The notes beneath the pieces are model-generated. The model made no database searches. It was not told the origin of the DNA and saw only the letters and a program-made list of their open reading frames with translations. DNA of 64,000 bases from NCBI GenBank assembly GCA_002335425.1, contig DDCB01000044.1, forward strand, positions 1-64,000. Reading direction: 5' to 3'. Made by a program: the position numbers and the translations under genes. Source of the DNA: Chthonomonas sp. UBA2017. Lineage in GTDB: Bacteria > Armatimonadota > Fimbriimonadia > Fimbriimonadales > Fimbriimonadaceae. The first letter of the stretch is position 1. Each line of letters begins with the position of its first letter. Shown in pieces: positions 43,221 to 52,657 of the stretch.

Positions 43221-45035
43221 ATGAAACTTGTCTCTTGCTCCATTTTACTCGCGGCGAGTTCGCTGACCTGGGCCGAAATTGCCTATCAGGTCGATGTGCA
43301 CCCCGACAAAGAGTCTCTTCACGTCACGATGACCCTGCCGAAAACCGGAAAGGGCGCTCGTTTGCAGATCCCGAATTGGGCCCCTGGCGCGTATGTCTTG
43401 CGAGATAACTTTAAGTCGGTTCTCAATTTGCGCGCCACGGACGGCAAGGGCAAAGTCCTCAAAATTGAGACCCAGATGGAGACGTTGCAAAAGCCTTACG
43501 AGGTGTCCGGCGAGAAGCGAGTGGCCGAGAATTCGGTCTGTACTTGGACCGTTGAGCCCGCCCCCCAAACAATGATTGAATATGACATCAACCTTCGCGT
43601 CACGGACGGTGCGATGCATTGGAGCGGTCCAAGTACGTATCTTTACGAAGTGAATCGTCTTCGGGAAAAGTGCAGGATCGTCATCAAGACTCCCGAAGGA
43701 TGGCCTGTCTATATCGGCCTTGATGAGGTCAAGAATTCGCCTCAGGTTTATACGGCGAAAGATTATGATGTTTTAGCTGATAATCCGGTGACCGTGGGCT
43801 CGGTCTTGGTGGATGAGTATGTTTCTCGAAATCGCCCGCACTTTATCGTGATGCGAGGCGCCGCGAAGAGCATGGTGGATCGTCAGAAGTTGCGGAACGC
43901 TTGCAAATTAGTGAGCGATTTCCAAGGAGAAACCTTTGGCGATTTTCTCCCGATGAATAAGTACGTCTGGCACTTTGATGTGAATCCTGGCCAAGACGGG
44001 GCGGGCGGCCTTGAGCATCTTTCCAGCACTCAAATTAGCCTCGCCGCCGGGGTGGGTCCGCGCGCTGTGAGTGTGATTAGCCACGAATATTTCCACCTTT
44101 GGAATGTGAAGCGGATTCGCTCAAAGGTCTTGGGGCCGTTCGACTATACGCGATTGCCGGAGACGGGGGCGATCTGGTGGCTCGAAGGGGTCACTGACTA
44201 TTATGCACACTATCTTCTGTATCGATTTTCTTTCTCGGACGAAGCGGACTTTTTTGCCGACATTGTGTCGAATTTCAATGCCGTCCGTCGCAACCCCGCG
44301 CATCTTGAGATCAGCCCCTATGCTTCGAGTTTTCGAGTCGGTGAATCCAGTAACGGTCGCGGAAATAGTAATGGATATCGGATCAGCTATTACAATCAAG
44401 GCTGGCTCGTCGGGATGGTCCTGGATTTGGCCATTCGGACCAAGACCCAAGGAAAGAAGTCGCTCGATAACGTCTTGATCAACTTGTGGAATCTTTGCAA
44501 ACGAGATGGCCCCGGCTTTGAGGAGGATGAGATTCGCAAGCAACTCATTCGAGTCGGTGGAACCGAAATGGGCGATCTGTATGATCGGATCGTGATGAAG
44601 CCCGGCGACATGGCGATCGAGGAGACTCTGGCCAAGGTCGGGTTACAGCTAGGCGAGCGGCCCGAAACGTATGTCGACCGCGGGTTTACGTGGGCAGCGG
44701 CATCGGGGGCCTCGGTGCTCCGGGTCGATGCGGTCCAAACGTTTGCTTCGGGCTTGCAAGTCGGCGATGTCGTCTTGGGCGTGCAAGGGAAGTCATTGGG
44801 CGCCGAAACCGGTCGACGTCTCGTGGCTGCGGCGAACGGTCTGCTCGGCCAGGTGTCCGCAGGTTCACCGATTCAGCTCAAAATTCGCCGAGGGGACCAA
44901 GAGATGGACGTTCAGGTCGTCCCGCAGAATGCCACGAGAATGAGCTTTGGGGTCGATCGGCTCCCTGATGCGACTCCAGAGCAAAAGGCAGTCTTGTCCG
45001 GGTGGCTCGCGCAACGCAAGCCGAAGGCTTACTGA
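43221..45035 (+). CDS. M61 glycyl-aminopeptidase-like protease with PDZ domain
   Basis: A 604-residue exported protease. A signal peptide (cut near residue 18) precedes an N-terminal beta domain, the catalytic domain with HEYFH at 288-292 inside 'SHEYFHLWNVKRIRS' (first 15 residues), a downstream Glu in 'WLEGVTDYYAHY', and a PDZ-like domain at about 490-590 ('LQVGDVVLGVQGKSL'). M61 enzymes cleave N-terminal Gly or Ala; location should be periplasmic. The ATG at 43221 is set by the signal peptide. It is less GC-rich than its neighbours in places. Confidence 0.88.
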   Translation: MKLVSCSILLAASSLTWAEIAYQVDVHPDKESLHVTMTLPKTGKGARLQIPNWAPGAYVLRDNFKSVLNLRATDGKGKVLKIETQMETLQKPYEVSGEKRVAENSVCTWTVEPAPQTMIEYDINLRVTDGAMHWSGPSTYLYEVNRLREKCRIVIKTPEGWPVYIGLDEVKNSPQVYTAKDYDVLADNPVTVGSVLVDEYVSRNRPHFIVMRGAAKSMVDRQKLRNACKLVSDFQGETFGDFLPMNKYVWHFDVNPGQDGAGGLEHLSSTQISLAAGVGPRAVSVISHEYFHLWNVKRIRSKVLGPFDYTRLPETGAIWWLEGVTDYYAHYLLYRFSFSDEADFFADIVSNFNAVRRNPAHLEISPYASSFRVGESSNGRGNSNGYRISYYNQGWLVGMVLDLAIRTKTQGKKSLDNVLINLWNLCKRDGPGFEEDEIRKQLIRVGGTEMGDLYDRIVMKPGDMAIEETLAKVGLQLGERPETYVDRGFTWAAASGASVLRVDAVQTFASGLQVGDVVLGVQGKSLGAETGRRLVAAANGLLGQVSAGSPIQLKIRRGDQEMDVQVVPQNATRMSFGVDRLPDATPEQKAVLSGWLAQRKPKAY

Positions 45036-45298
45036 GGCCATCGTCGCTGGGTCTCTTGGATCACCGCCTCAATCCAAGGGCCCCAGCGACCGGCAGCGAC
45101 TTTGAACCACATCCTTCGAGCCTTTGGGTCCCACGTCAACTCCAAGGTTCCTTTCTGGCCCGGCCAGCCAAAATGCCAGTGCCGGGCGCCCGGAAATCGG
45201 GCCAAAGTCGTCTCGGAACGGACCTGTGCCCCGGTCGACTCGATCATCGCCACGACCTCGGTGGGGTCTTCGATCCACGTCAGTCCCCACTCGTCCAT
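45029..45298 (-). CDS. small protein of unknown function
   Basis: An 89-residue, Trp-rich protein (8 Trp), with no signal or membrane helix. It overlaps the M61 stop by seven bases and lies 6 bases downstream of ogt on the same strand, so it is probably in the tatD-ogt operon. The family was not recognised. The ATG at 45298 has no clear ribosome site. The frame fills the gap exactly, which supports it being real. Confidence 0.55.
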   Translation of the reverse strand: MDEWGLTWIEDPTEVVAMIESTGAQVRSETTLARFPGARHWHFGWPGQKGTLELTWDPKARRMWFKVAAGRWGPWIEAVIQETQRRWPQ

Positions 45299-45304
45299 CG
45301 TCCC

Positions 45305-45811
45305 TCAGTCGGCCAGGCCCAAGGCAAGCTGGGCGGATTCGAGCTCCAAGAGAGCTCGCTTCATCGTGAGGCCACCTCGATATCCCGTCACCTCACCTGC
45401 CGCTCCCAGGACCCGATGGCAAGGAACCAAGATCAAGAGTGGGTTTTCCCCGACGGCCTTGCCCACCGCCCGGCTCGCCGAGGGTTGACCCAGCGCTCGC
45501 GCGAGATCGCCGTACGAAGTTGTTTCTCCCCAAACCAGGTCCTGGAGCGAGCGCCAAACTCGGAGTTGCCAGTCCGTTCCCGCGAGGTAAATGGGTGTCC
45601 GAAAGTGGAACGGTTGGCCCGCAGCGTACTGCGCCAGCTCCTGGCTGAGCTGGTTCTGAAGGTCGCGCGACCAGTTCCATTCGTCCGGCGTCGAGGCGGC
45701 TGGCCGAAAATCAGGACTCCGGTCGATTGCGACTAACCGGCCCGATTCAGCCCAGACGCCCAGCTCGCCCCAAGGAGACATTTCGCGCCACATCGCTCGT
45801 TCCACATTCAT
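45305..45811 (-). CDS. ogt: methylated-DNA-protein cysteine methyltransferase
   Basis: A 168-residue suicide methyltransferase that repairs O6-methylguanine. The acceptor Cys131 lies in LVPCHRVLG, preceded by the helix-turn-helix 'TTSYGDLARALGQPSASRAVGKAVGENP' (core YGDLA...RAVG). The ATG at 45811 overlaps the tatD stop (ATGA), while the frame to 45889 lies inside tatD. The Ada versus Ogt name is not decided by sequence, but no Ada N-terminal Zn domain is present. Confidence 0.92.
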   Translation of the reverse strand: MNVERAMWREMSPWGELGVWAESGRLVAIDRSPDFRPAASTPDEWNWSRDLQNQLSQELAQYAAGQPFHFRTPIYLAGTDWQLRVWRSLQDLVWGETTSYGDLARALGQPSASRAVGKAVGENPLLILVPCHRVLGAAGEVTGYRGGLTMKRALLELESAQLALGLAD

Positions 45812-46611
45812 GAGTTGCTCTCCGGCAAATCCAGTTTGAGCCGAGGTCCGAAAAATCTTTGCGCATTGGCGGTCGTCATCTGCGCACATGCCTGGGCGTC
45901 AAGCCCCAAGGTGGCCGCGAGGCCGGCATTCACGAGCGGCAAGAGGGCGGGCTCGTTCGGTTTGCCCCGGAATGGATGGGGAGAAAGGTAGGGAGCATCG
46001 GTCTCGAGGACGAGCCGGTCATGCGGGAGAGTTCGGACGATCTCGCGCAAGACCTCAGCATTCTTGTAAGTTATCGGGCCATCGATGCCAAAATATGCGC
46101 CGAGTTCTTGGGCTCTTTGTGCGTCGGAGAGACTGCCGGAAAAACAGTGAAGGAGCGGTTCTTTCCAGTCTCGCTTCTCAAGAAGATCGAGCAGATCGGA
46201 GTATGCTTCACGGCAATGAAAGACTGTCCTCATTTGATGCTTCTGAGCCAGGTCTAACTGCTCATTGAGGGCTCGAAATTGTTGCTCCCGAGTTGCGTAT
46301 TCCCAATGGTAATCCAGGCCGATTTCTCCGATGGCTAAGACTTTTTGGCTTTGCATCAATTCCTGAAGCACTATGATGGATTGATCCGACCAAGTTTGCG
46401 CATGATTCGGATGCCATCCGACGGTGCAGTAGAGCCCCGAATAAGCTTCAGAAAGCTCCACGGCTTTTCGAGAAGAGTCTTCATCGATTCCGATGACAAT
46501 GCAGGCGGCAATTCCGGCATCATGAGCCCGCTTGAGAGCCTGAGAAACGTCGGGGAAGGCCTCTGAATCGTTCAGGTGGCAGTGGGTTTCGATCAGTTGC
46601 CCGTTAGTCAA
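45808..46611 (-). CDS. tatD: TatD-family metal-dependent hydrolase
   Basis: A TIM-barrel DNase/hydrolase of about 267 residues. Metal motifs: 'ETHCHL' near residue 7, 'AIGEIGLDYH' near 90, 'HCREAYSD', 'HCFSGS' and 'LETDAPYL'. The preferred start is TTG at 46611 (MTNGQLIETHCHL), which overlaps gpsA by 8 bases; TTG at 46653 would lie deep within gpsA. It may trim DNA or act in tRNA-end processing, as proposed for the family. Followed by ogt. Confidence 0.9.
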   Translation of the reverse strand: MTNGQLIETHCHLNDSEAFPDVSQALKRAHDAGIAACIVIGIDEDSSRKAVELSEAYSGLYCTVGWHPNHAQTWSDQSIIVLQELMQSQKVLAIGEIGLDYHWEYATREQQFRALNEQLDLAQKHQMRTVFHCREAYSDLLDLLEKRDWKEPLLHCFSGSLSDAQRAQELGAYFGIDGPITYKNAEVLREIVRTLPHDRLVLETDAPYLSPHPFRGKPNEPALLPLVNAGLAATLGLDAQACAQMTTANAQRFFGPRLKLDLPESNS

Positions 46612-47590
46612 GATATCCGTCGCTCCGCGGTTGTTGTTCCATGAGCCTTTCAACGGCTCGAAGAGGACTCATCTGACCTCGAATCACGCTCTCTACTAGC
46701 AAGTGAATGGGCGCATGAATTTGGTTTTTCCGTAAAATTCTTGCGACGGACTCGGACGTCGATACCCCTTCGGCAACTTGTCCCAAGTCGTGAAGAATGT
46801 CATGGAGACTTTGGCCTTGTCCCAAACCGTATCCGACTCGATAATTTCGGCTGAGTTTGCTGGATGCGGTCGCAAAGAGATCGCCAACTCCGGCAATGCC
46901 GTAAAAGGTCTCTCGTTGGGCGCCAAAGTGTTGCCCGATCAAGGTCATCTCATGGAGGCCCCGCGCTAACAAAGCGCCTTTGGTGTTATCGCCAAATCCA
47001 AGTCCGTCGCTCATGCCGGCGGCGATTGCGAGCACGTTCTTCAGGGCCCCCGCGACTTCGATGCCGATGACATCAGTGCCCCAAAAAAGGCGAAAGGACC
47101 GGCAATGGAAAGGACGAGACCACTGCTCGGCAAGCTCTCGCTGAGCGAAGGCGATGACGGCGGCGGTGGGGACGCCGCGAGCCAACTCCATCGCCAAGTT
47201 AGGGCCGCTCAAAACGCCGACCGTCGCGTCCGGTCGCTCGGACTGAATCACGTCGCTCAAGATCTGGTCTGAGTGTGCCTCTAGGCCTTTGCTGGCCAAA
47301 AGGATCGTGCTCGGCCCGGCGGGGAGCTTCTGGACAACCGAGCGAACTGCGTGGCTCGGCACCGCAACGACCCACACGTCGACGCCCGACGGTAAGGCCT
47401 CGAAAGTCGCAAAGCCGACCTCCTTGGGCAAGAGGAAGCCGGGTAGAAACCGCATGTTCTCGCGTCTGCTCTCCAGCTCGGCCACGTGCTCTGGGTCATG
47501 GCCCACGATGTGAACCGAGACTCCATTTCGAGCGAGGATCAAGGTCAAAGCTGTTCCCCAACTCCCCGCACCCAAGACCGCCATTGTCAT
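46604..47590 (-). CDS. gpsA: glycerol-3-phosphate dehydrogenase [NAD(P)+]
   Basis: A 328-residue soluble enzyme that makes sn-glycerol 3-phosphate for phospholipid synthesis. The Rossmann motif VLGAGSWGTAL is at residues 5-15, and 'SGPNLAMELARGVPTA', catalytic Lys in 'EVAGALKNVLAIAAG', 'NTKGALLARGL' and 'GVGDLFATASSKLSRNY' follow. The ATG at 47590 has AGG six bases upstream; one at 47611 would add seven residues. It is divergent from the WecA-like gene, whose start is 8-28 bases away. Confidence 0.93.
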   Translation of the reverse strand: MTMAVLGAGSWGTALTLILARNGVSVHIVGHDPEHVAELESRRENMRFLPGFLLPKEVGFATFEALPSGVDVWVVAVPSHAVRSVVQKLPAGPSTILLASKGLEAHSDQILSDVIQSERPDATVGVLSGPNLAMELARGVPTAAVIAFAQRELAEQWSRPFHCRSFRLFWGTDVIGIEVAGALKNVLAIAAGMSDGLGFGDNTKGALLARGLHEMTLIGQHFGAQRETFYGIAGVGDLFATASSKLSRNYRVGYGLGQGQSLHDILHDLGQVAEGVSTSESVARILRKNQIHAPIHLLVESVIRGQMSPLRAVERLMEQQPRSDGYLD

Positions 47591-47618
47591 CTCGCCTGGG
47601 AGTTTAGCCATAATCGGC

Positions 47619-48719
47619 GTGGTCGTGGATAGTCCATCGTTGGGATTGCTGGTCGGATCGGCGCTCGTTTCTGTCTTTTTGTGCGGACTCGTCATTCGAT
47701 GGGGCCGCGCCCGAGGCTGGGTCAGCATGCCCCGTGCGGATCGATTTGGCGAGCGTTCGGTCGCCCTGATGGGCGGGCTCGGTTTTTTGGGAGCCTTTTT
47801 GCTCGCCATGCTGTATTGGGCGAGTCCGATTTCCGAGGGTCAGCCTGCGGTCTTGCGAACGGTCCTCGGGACGTTGATCGGGATGACGGCGATCTTGGTT
47901 GGCTTGGGTTTTCTCGATGATCGCGGAGGAGTCGATCCGACGACTAAGCTCTCGGTCCAAGCCTTTTGCGCCGTTGCTTCGCTCATGGTCCTGTATGAGA
48001 CGATGCTGCGATCCTCAGGAGGGGCGGCTCAGGTCCTCTTGTTGGGGCTTGGGGGCTTGTTCGTCGTTGGACTGAGTAACTCGGTCAATATGCTCGACAA
48101 CATGGACGGCCTCGCTGCCGGAAGCGTTTGGGTCAGTTGCGTCGGGCTGAGTGCCTTGAGCTGGATGCTTGGGCATCCTCAGGTGGCTCTTGTTGCTGGG
48201 CTCCTGGGGGCGAGCTTGGTCGGATTCTTGGCTTTTAATGCTCCCTTCTTGCGCCCGGCCCGACTCTTCATGGGTGACTGTGGCAGCTTGCCGATGGGCT
48301 ACCTACTGGGGATCGTCATGGTGTGGCTGCTGGTGCTGGAACGAGACGCAGTCTGGCTTTGGTGCGCGTTGCCGCTGGCGGCGGCAGTCCCCTTGGGCGA
48401 CACTGCGTTTGTCCTTTGGCGGCGCAAGGTCGAAGGACGCCCGTTGATGTTGGGCGGCCAAGACCATTTGTCGCACTGCCTGGTTCGGGCGGGATTCAGC
48501 CCCGGGCGGGTCTTCGCGCTCTTTCTTGGCGCGAGCCTTTGGACGGCGACGGGGTTGACGGTTGCGGGCATGGTCCGCAACTGGCCGTTGAGTTTGAGCT
48601 GGTCCGTCGCGACGGCAGTGGGGTGGGGGCTTGCGTGCCGCTGGTTGGCTCGCTACTCTTTGGGTTCAGCAACCGCCGCCGGGGCGAGCCCGCGCCCGTC
48701 CGGACGGTCCGCAAAATAA
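47619..48719 (+). CDS. WecA/TagO-like undecaprenyl-phosphate sugar-1-phosphate transferase
   Basis: A polytopic GT4 enzyme of 366 residues with about eleven membrane helices. It carries the family's active-site loops: 'DDRGG' (as FLDDRGGVDP), 'NSVNMLDNMDGLAAG', 'FMGDCGSLPMGYLLG' and 'GGQDHLSHCLV' (usually HLHHRL or HLSHRL). It should move a HexNAc-1-phosphate to undecaprenyl phosphate and so start a surface glycan. The start is GTG at 47619 or 47625. Confidence 0.88.
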   Translation: MVVDSPSLGLLVGSALVSVFLCGLVIRWGRARGWVSMPRADRFGERSVALMGGLGFLGAFLLAMLYWASPISEGQPAVLRTVLGTLIGMTAILVGLGFLDDRGGVDPTTKLSVQAFCAVASLMVLYETMLRSSGGAAQVLLLGLGGLFVVGLSNSVNMLDNMDGLAAGSVWVSCVGLSALSWMLGHPQVALVAGLLGASLVGFLAFNAPFLRPARLFMGDCGSLPMGYLLGIVMVWLLVLERDAVWLWCALPLAAAVPLGDTAFVLWRRKVEGRPLMLGGQDHLSHCLVRAGFSPGRVFALFLGASLWTATGLTVAGMVRNWPLSLSWSVATAVGWGLACRWLARYSLGSATAAGASPRPSGRSAK

Positions 48720-48953
48720 AAAGGCCCGGCGATTTGAGCCGGACCTATGCGTTCTCCCCCGGTCTTCGGTTTGGGCGCAGTCGCCCTGCCGAGGATGTGG
48801 TCTATTCAATTGGAGATGAGACGGGTTCTTCTGCCACCCAGCAAGATCATTATACAGCATGTTTCATCATTTGCAACTGTTTTTTTGAAAATCTTTCAGC
48901 GGCCGAAAATTGACCGTTCACCATCCAATGAGTTGGGCTAAACTCGGAGCAGC
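48720..48953 (+). other. intergenic region before the esterase gene
   Basis: These 234 bases hold no convincing gene. An imperfect hairpin at about 48722-48746 is followed by a T-run only on the minus strand, so it does not look like a terminator for the preceding plus-strand gene. A TTATACAG element at about 48849 could be a -10 box for the esterase but lacks a good -35. Confidence 0.4.
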
Positions 48954-49745
48954 ATGATTGCCATTCGCGACCAGGTCTATAGCTTGAAAAGCGGAATTCC
49001 GCTCGTTTATGATTTTTTTCGGCCGAAGGTTGAAGAAGCAGTTCCGCTCGTCGCCCTGATCCATGGGGGCGGCTGGATCAGCGGGGACAAGACCCATCTT
49101 CGGGATGAAGCGATCTGGTTGGCTTCGAACGGCTTTGCCGCAGCCTGTATGGACTATCGGTTGGCTCCGCTGCACCCCTATCCGGCGGCCGTCCAAGATT
49201 GCCAAGACTTCATCTCGTACGTTCGGGAGAACGCTCAGGAACTCGGCATCGACCCCAAGCGGATTGCGACGATGGGCAGCAGTGCGGGGGGCCATCTCGC
49301 GGCGATGACCGGGCTCTTGGACCACCACCTGGGCGGCGGGGCGGATCGTGCCCCGTGCAAAGTCAATGTGGTGATCGACCTGTGTGGCTTGACCGATCTC
49401 ACCCAGCCCCGAGAGCAGCATTTCCCAGTTGCGTGGTCGTTCATCGAAGAGTTTATGTCGTCGCCGTATGAGGGCCATGAGGCTCAATGGCGAGAGGCGA
49501 GCCCGATTCACCATGTCTCGGCGAGTGACGCAACATTTCTGATCTTCCATGGCGAAGCCGACGAGGTCGTCCCCATTTCTCAAAGTGAGCGGCTGCATGA
49601 GGCGCTGCGAAAGGTTGGGGTGAGCAGCGAGTTCATTCGGCTCCCCGGCGAAGGACACGGATTTTCGGAAGCGGGCTGGGCCATCGTTCGCGAGCGATAT
49701 GTACCGTTTTTGAAAGAGAAATTTGAACTCAAGGTGGGGGCCTGA
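48954..49745 (+). CDS. alpha/beta hydrolase (esterase, HSL/BD-FAE-like)
   Basis: A 263-residue cytosolic esterase. The oxyanion block HGGGWISGDK, the nucleophile GSSAGGH, the acid in GEADEVVP and the His in GEGHGFSE form a complete triad. The fold and motifs match the hormone-sensitive-lipase/feruloyl-esterase-like family. No signal peptide is present. It is followed two bases later by the threonine aldolase gene. Confidence 0.85.
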   Translation: MIAIRDQVYSLKSGIPLVYDFFRPKVEEAVPLVALIHGGGWISGDKTHLRDEAIWLASNGFAAACMDYRLAPLHPYPAAVQDCQDFISYVRENAQELGIDPKRIATMGSSAGGHLAAMTGLLDHHLGGGADRAPCKVNVVIDLCGLTDLTQPREQHFPVAWSFIEEFMSSPYEGHEAQWREASPIHHVSASDATFLIFHGEADEVVPISQSERLHEALRKVGVSSEFIRLPGEGHGFSEAGWAIVRERYVPFLKEKFELKVGA

Positions 49746-49746
49746 G

Positions 49747-50781
49747 GTGTCGAGAAAGGTCGATCTCCGGAGCGACACGGTCACACAGCCGACGCCGGAA
49801 ATGTTCGAGGCCATGGCCCGGGCTCCGCTCGGAGACGATGTGCTGGGGGACGATCCGACGGTTCATGAATTGGAAAGCGAGGCGGCCGCTCGAACTGGTC
49901 ATGAAGCCGCGGTCTTTGTCCCGAGCGGGTCGATGGGGAACCAGATTGCGCTGGCCGTCCATTGCCGACCGGGCGACTCGATCTTGTTCGAGGAAGAAGC
50001 CCATGTGATGTTCTATGAGGCCGGGGCGCCGGCGGTGATCGCACAAGCGATAACCCGCCAAGTGCCGAGCTCCGAGGGGATCATGGATGTCGCCGAGATC
50101 GAAAAGCGAATCCTCAAGCGAAGCCTGCATACCCCGGGTACAGCCGTTCTGGCCGTCGAAAATACGCACAACCGCAAAGGTGGCGCCGTGACCCCGGTTG
50201 AGCGGATGAGAGAGTTCCGAACGCTCTGCGACCAGTATGGGCTCAAGTTTCATCTCGATGGGGCGCGGGTGTTTAATGCCGCGACTGCCTTGGGTGTTGA
50301 TGTTCGCGAGCTGACGTCGCAGGTGGATTCGGTCAGTTTTTGCTTGAGTAAAGGGCTGGGCTCGCCGGTCGGATCGGTTCTGTGCGGATCGAGTGAGTTG
50401 ATCGAGGCCGCTCGCTTTTGGCGAAAAAGGCTGGGCGGTGGGATGCGCCAAGCAGGTCTGCTGGCCGCTTGCGGGCTCGTGAGCTTGCGGAAGATGGTGC
50501 CCCGGCTCGCCGAGGACCATCGCCGGGCGGCTGAATTGGCCCAAGCAGTGGAGTCTGTGGACGGGCTCGCGATGGCTTATCCTTGCCCGACCAACATCTT
50601 GATCATCGAAACCGAAGCTCCGGCAACGAAATGGGTCGAGACTCTCCAGGAACGAGGGATCTTGTGCATGGCTTTTGGACCGAATCGACTCCGAATGGTC
50701 GTCCACCACCAAGTCGACGATGCTGGCATTGCCCGAACCATCGAGGCACTGCGCGCCGGACTCGGATCTCCGGCTAGCTGA
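49747..50781 (+). CDS. low-specificity L-threonine aldolase
   Basis: A 344-residue PLP enzyme that splits threonine or allo-threonine to glycine and acetaldehyde. 'DLRSDTVTQPTPEM' at the start, 'GDDVLGDDPTVHELE', the His/Asp pair 'FHLDGARVFNAA' and the PLP Lys202 in 'SFCLSKGLGSPVGS' define the family. The GTG start at 49747 follows the esterase stop by one base. The stop overlaps that of pstA by eight bases. Confidence 0.93.
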   Translation: MSRKVDLRSDTVTQPTPEMFEAMARAPLGDDVLGDDPTVHELESEAAARTGHEAAVFVPSGSMGNQIALAVHCRPGDSILFEEEAHVMFYEAGAPAVIAQAITRQVPSSEGIMDVAEIEKRILKRSLHTPGTAVLAVENTHNRKGGAVTPVERMREFRTLCDQYGLKFHLDGARVFNAATALGVDVRELTSQVDSVSFCLSKGLGSPVGSVLCGSSELIEAARFWRKRLGGGMRQAGLLAACGLVSLRKMVPRLAEDHRRAAELAQAVESVDGLAMAYPCPTNILIIETEAPATKWVETLQERGILCMAFGPNRLRMVVHHQVDDAGIARTIEALRAGLGSPAS

Positions 50782-51685
50782 GGCGTGGCCGAGTCTTGGC
50801 GGCGATGGCGCTGATCGTGAGATTGACGAACGCGATCCAGAGGACCAAGAACAGGGCTCCGGTCACCGCGAGCTGCTGACTTGAGTCGAAGGGCTGGTTT
50901 GCATTCAGGTAGATCGAAAGCGGGAGCGCCGCCATCGACTTGGTGACGTCGGTTTGGAGCGTGCTTTGGCCGACGGCGGTGAGCAAGAGCGGCGCGGTTT
51001 CGCCGCCGACCCGAGCGACCGCGAGAACGATCCCCGTGAGAATGGCACTCCGAGCGGCCGGAAGCACCACCTTGATCACCGTCTGAGTTTGAGAACTGCC
51101 GAGCCCATAACTGGCCTCGCGCATCGACTTGGGGACGAGCAGGATCGCTTCTTCGGTCACGCGGGTGATCACCGGGATCATCAAGATGGCGAGGGCGACG
51201 GCCCCGGCGATGGCCGAGAACTGGTTATAGCGCATCACGATGAGCGTGTAGCCCAAAATGCCCGCGATGATCGAAGGGAGTCCGGTGAGCACCTCGGAAA
51301 GAAATCGGATCGTAGCGGCAAATTTGCCTTTGCCGACCTCGGCCAGATAGATTCCGGCCAACACGCCCACAGGGATTCCGATGCAACTAGCCATGCCGAC
51401 GATGATGAGGGAGCCGATGATGGCGTGGCGCATTCCACCGCCCGTCTGGCCGATCGGCTTCTGGTCTTGAGTGAAGAAGTCGAGACTGAGTCCGCCCCAG
51501 CCTTCCCGCACCAAATGTGTGATGAGGAGAACCAGGGGGATGAGCGCGAGCACCACGGCTGCGCCTCCGAGAACGAGGGTAGCCGCGTGGCGGGCTTTTC
51601 GGCGTTGGGCGAATGGCAGGAGGCCGATCACGACGTAATAGATCACGATCAAGATCGGGATGCCAAGGACAAAAGCGCGAAGCAT
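50774..51685 (-). CDS. pstA: phosphate ABC transporter permease PstA
   Basis: A 303-residue inner-membrane permease with six helices and an EAA-like loop ('SMREASYGLGSSQTQTVIKVVLPAARSAILTG' in part). It pairs with PstC to form the phosphate channel. The gene follows pstC by 3 bases and ends the visible operon: pstB and phoU, which usually come next, are replaced by the convergent threonine aldolase. Confidence 0.92.
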   Translation of the reverse strand: MLRAFVLGIPILIVIYYVVIGLLPFAQRRKARHAATLVLGGAAVVLALIPLVLLITHLVREGWGGLSLDFFTQDQKPIGQTGGGMRHAIIGSLIIVGMASCIGIPVGVLAGIYLAEVGKGKFAATIRFLSEVLTGLPSIIAGILGYTLIVMRYNQFSAIAGAVALAILMIPVITRVTEEAILLVPKSMREASYGLGSSQTQTVIKVVLPAARSAILTGIVLAVARVGGETAPLLLTAVGQSTLQTDVTKSMAALPLSIYLNANQPFDSSQQLAVTGALFLVLWIAFVNLTISAIAAKTRPRLS

Positions 51686-51688
51686 CTG

Positions 51689-52651
51689 TTATTGCACCCC
51701 GCTTTTGCGGCGGACGCGCGCGACCAGCATCCGGGCGGCAAAGTTGAGCGCCAACGCCAGGATGAAGAGGATCAATCCGAGGCCGATCAGCGCTGATTTT
51801 TGGAGGGGACCGGCCTCGCCGAACTCGGTGGCGATATTGCTGGCGAGCGAGGCCGCCGGCTTAAAGAGATCGGATTCGATCGTCGCGCTGTTGCCGATGA
51901 CCATGGCCACCGCCATCGTCTCGCCGAGGGCTCGGCCGAGTCCCAAGATAAGGGCTCCCAAAATTCCGCCGCTCGCATAGGGCAGCATGACCGTCTTGAG
52001 GGCTTCGGTGCGGTTGGCGCCAAGCGCCAGCGCTCCATCGCGCATGTTGCGGGGGACCACCAAAAGCACCTCTCGCGTGATGGCAGCCACGGTCGGGATG
52101 ATCATGATCGCGAGGACGATCCCCGCGGTGAGGAGCCCGGTGCCGGTCGATTTCTCGCCAAAGAGCCCGGTCCACCCGAAAACGGCATGGATTTCGGGGA
52201 AAACGCGCTCTCGTAAAAACGGAATCAGCACCAAGATGCCCCAGAGCCCATAGATGATCGATGGGATCGCGGCGAGCAGATCGACGAGAAACCCGATCGG
52301 CTTGAGGAGCCATTTGGGAGCCAATTCGACGAGGAACGCGCTCAGCATCACGCCGATGCTGCCGCCGAGAACGAGCGCCAGGATGGAGCTGATCGTGGTT
52401 CCCCAGACGAACGGCAACGAGCCAAACAACTCTTCTCCGACGTTCCAACTGCTTCCGGTCAGGAATCCTAGTCCCTCTTTTTCAAGGGCTGGCAAACTGC
52501 CGGTGACCAGTTGATAGGCCGTGATGATGACAATCGCAAGAACCGCTCCGCCGGCCGCTGTCGTGAGCGAGCGAAAAATGCCGTCATCCCAACGAAATTT
52601 CGATTTCGTTGGGATGGTGCTCGGAGTCCGGTCTGCGGGGATGGTAGCCAA
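51689..52651 (-). CDS. pstC: phosphate ABC transporter permease PstC
   Basis: A 320-residue permease with six membrane helices. PstC blocks include 'PFVWGTTISSILALVLGGSIGV', 'PSIIYGLWGILVLIPFLRE' and 'ALALGANRTEALKTVMLPYA' (each cited for its core). It lies 6 bases after pstS on the same strand, as in the standard pstSCAB order. Confidence 0.93.
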   Translation of the reverse strand: MATIPADRTPSTIPTKSKFRWDDGIFRSLTTAAGGAVLAIVIITAYQLVTGSLPALEKEGLGFLTGSSWNVGEELFGSLPFVWGTTISSILALVLGGSIGVMLSAFLVELAPKWLLKPIGFLVDLLAAIPSIIYGLWGILVLIPFLRERVFPEIHAVFGWTGLFGEKSTGTGLLTAGIVLAIMIIPTVAAITREVLLVVPRNMRDGALALGANRTEALKTVMLPYASGGILGALILGLGRALGETMAVAMVIGNSATIESDLFKPAASLASNIATEFGEAGPLQKSALIGLGLILFILALALNFAARMLVARVRRKSGVQ

Positions 52652-52657
52652 AGAGGG

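Noticed and set aside
48720..48750. Hairpin after the WecA-like gene as its terminator
   Set aside because: The T-run lies on the minus-strand side only, so it would not terminate the plus-strand gene.
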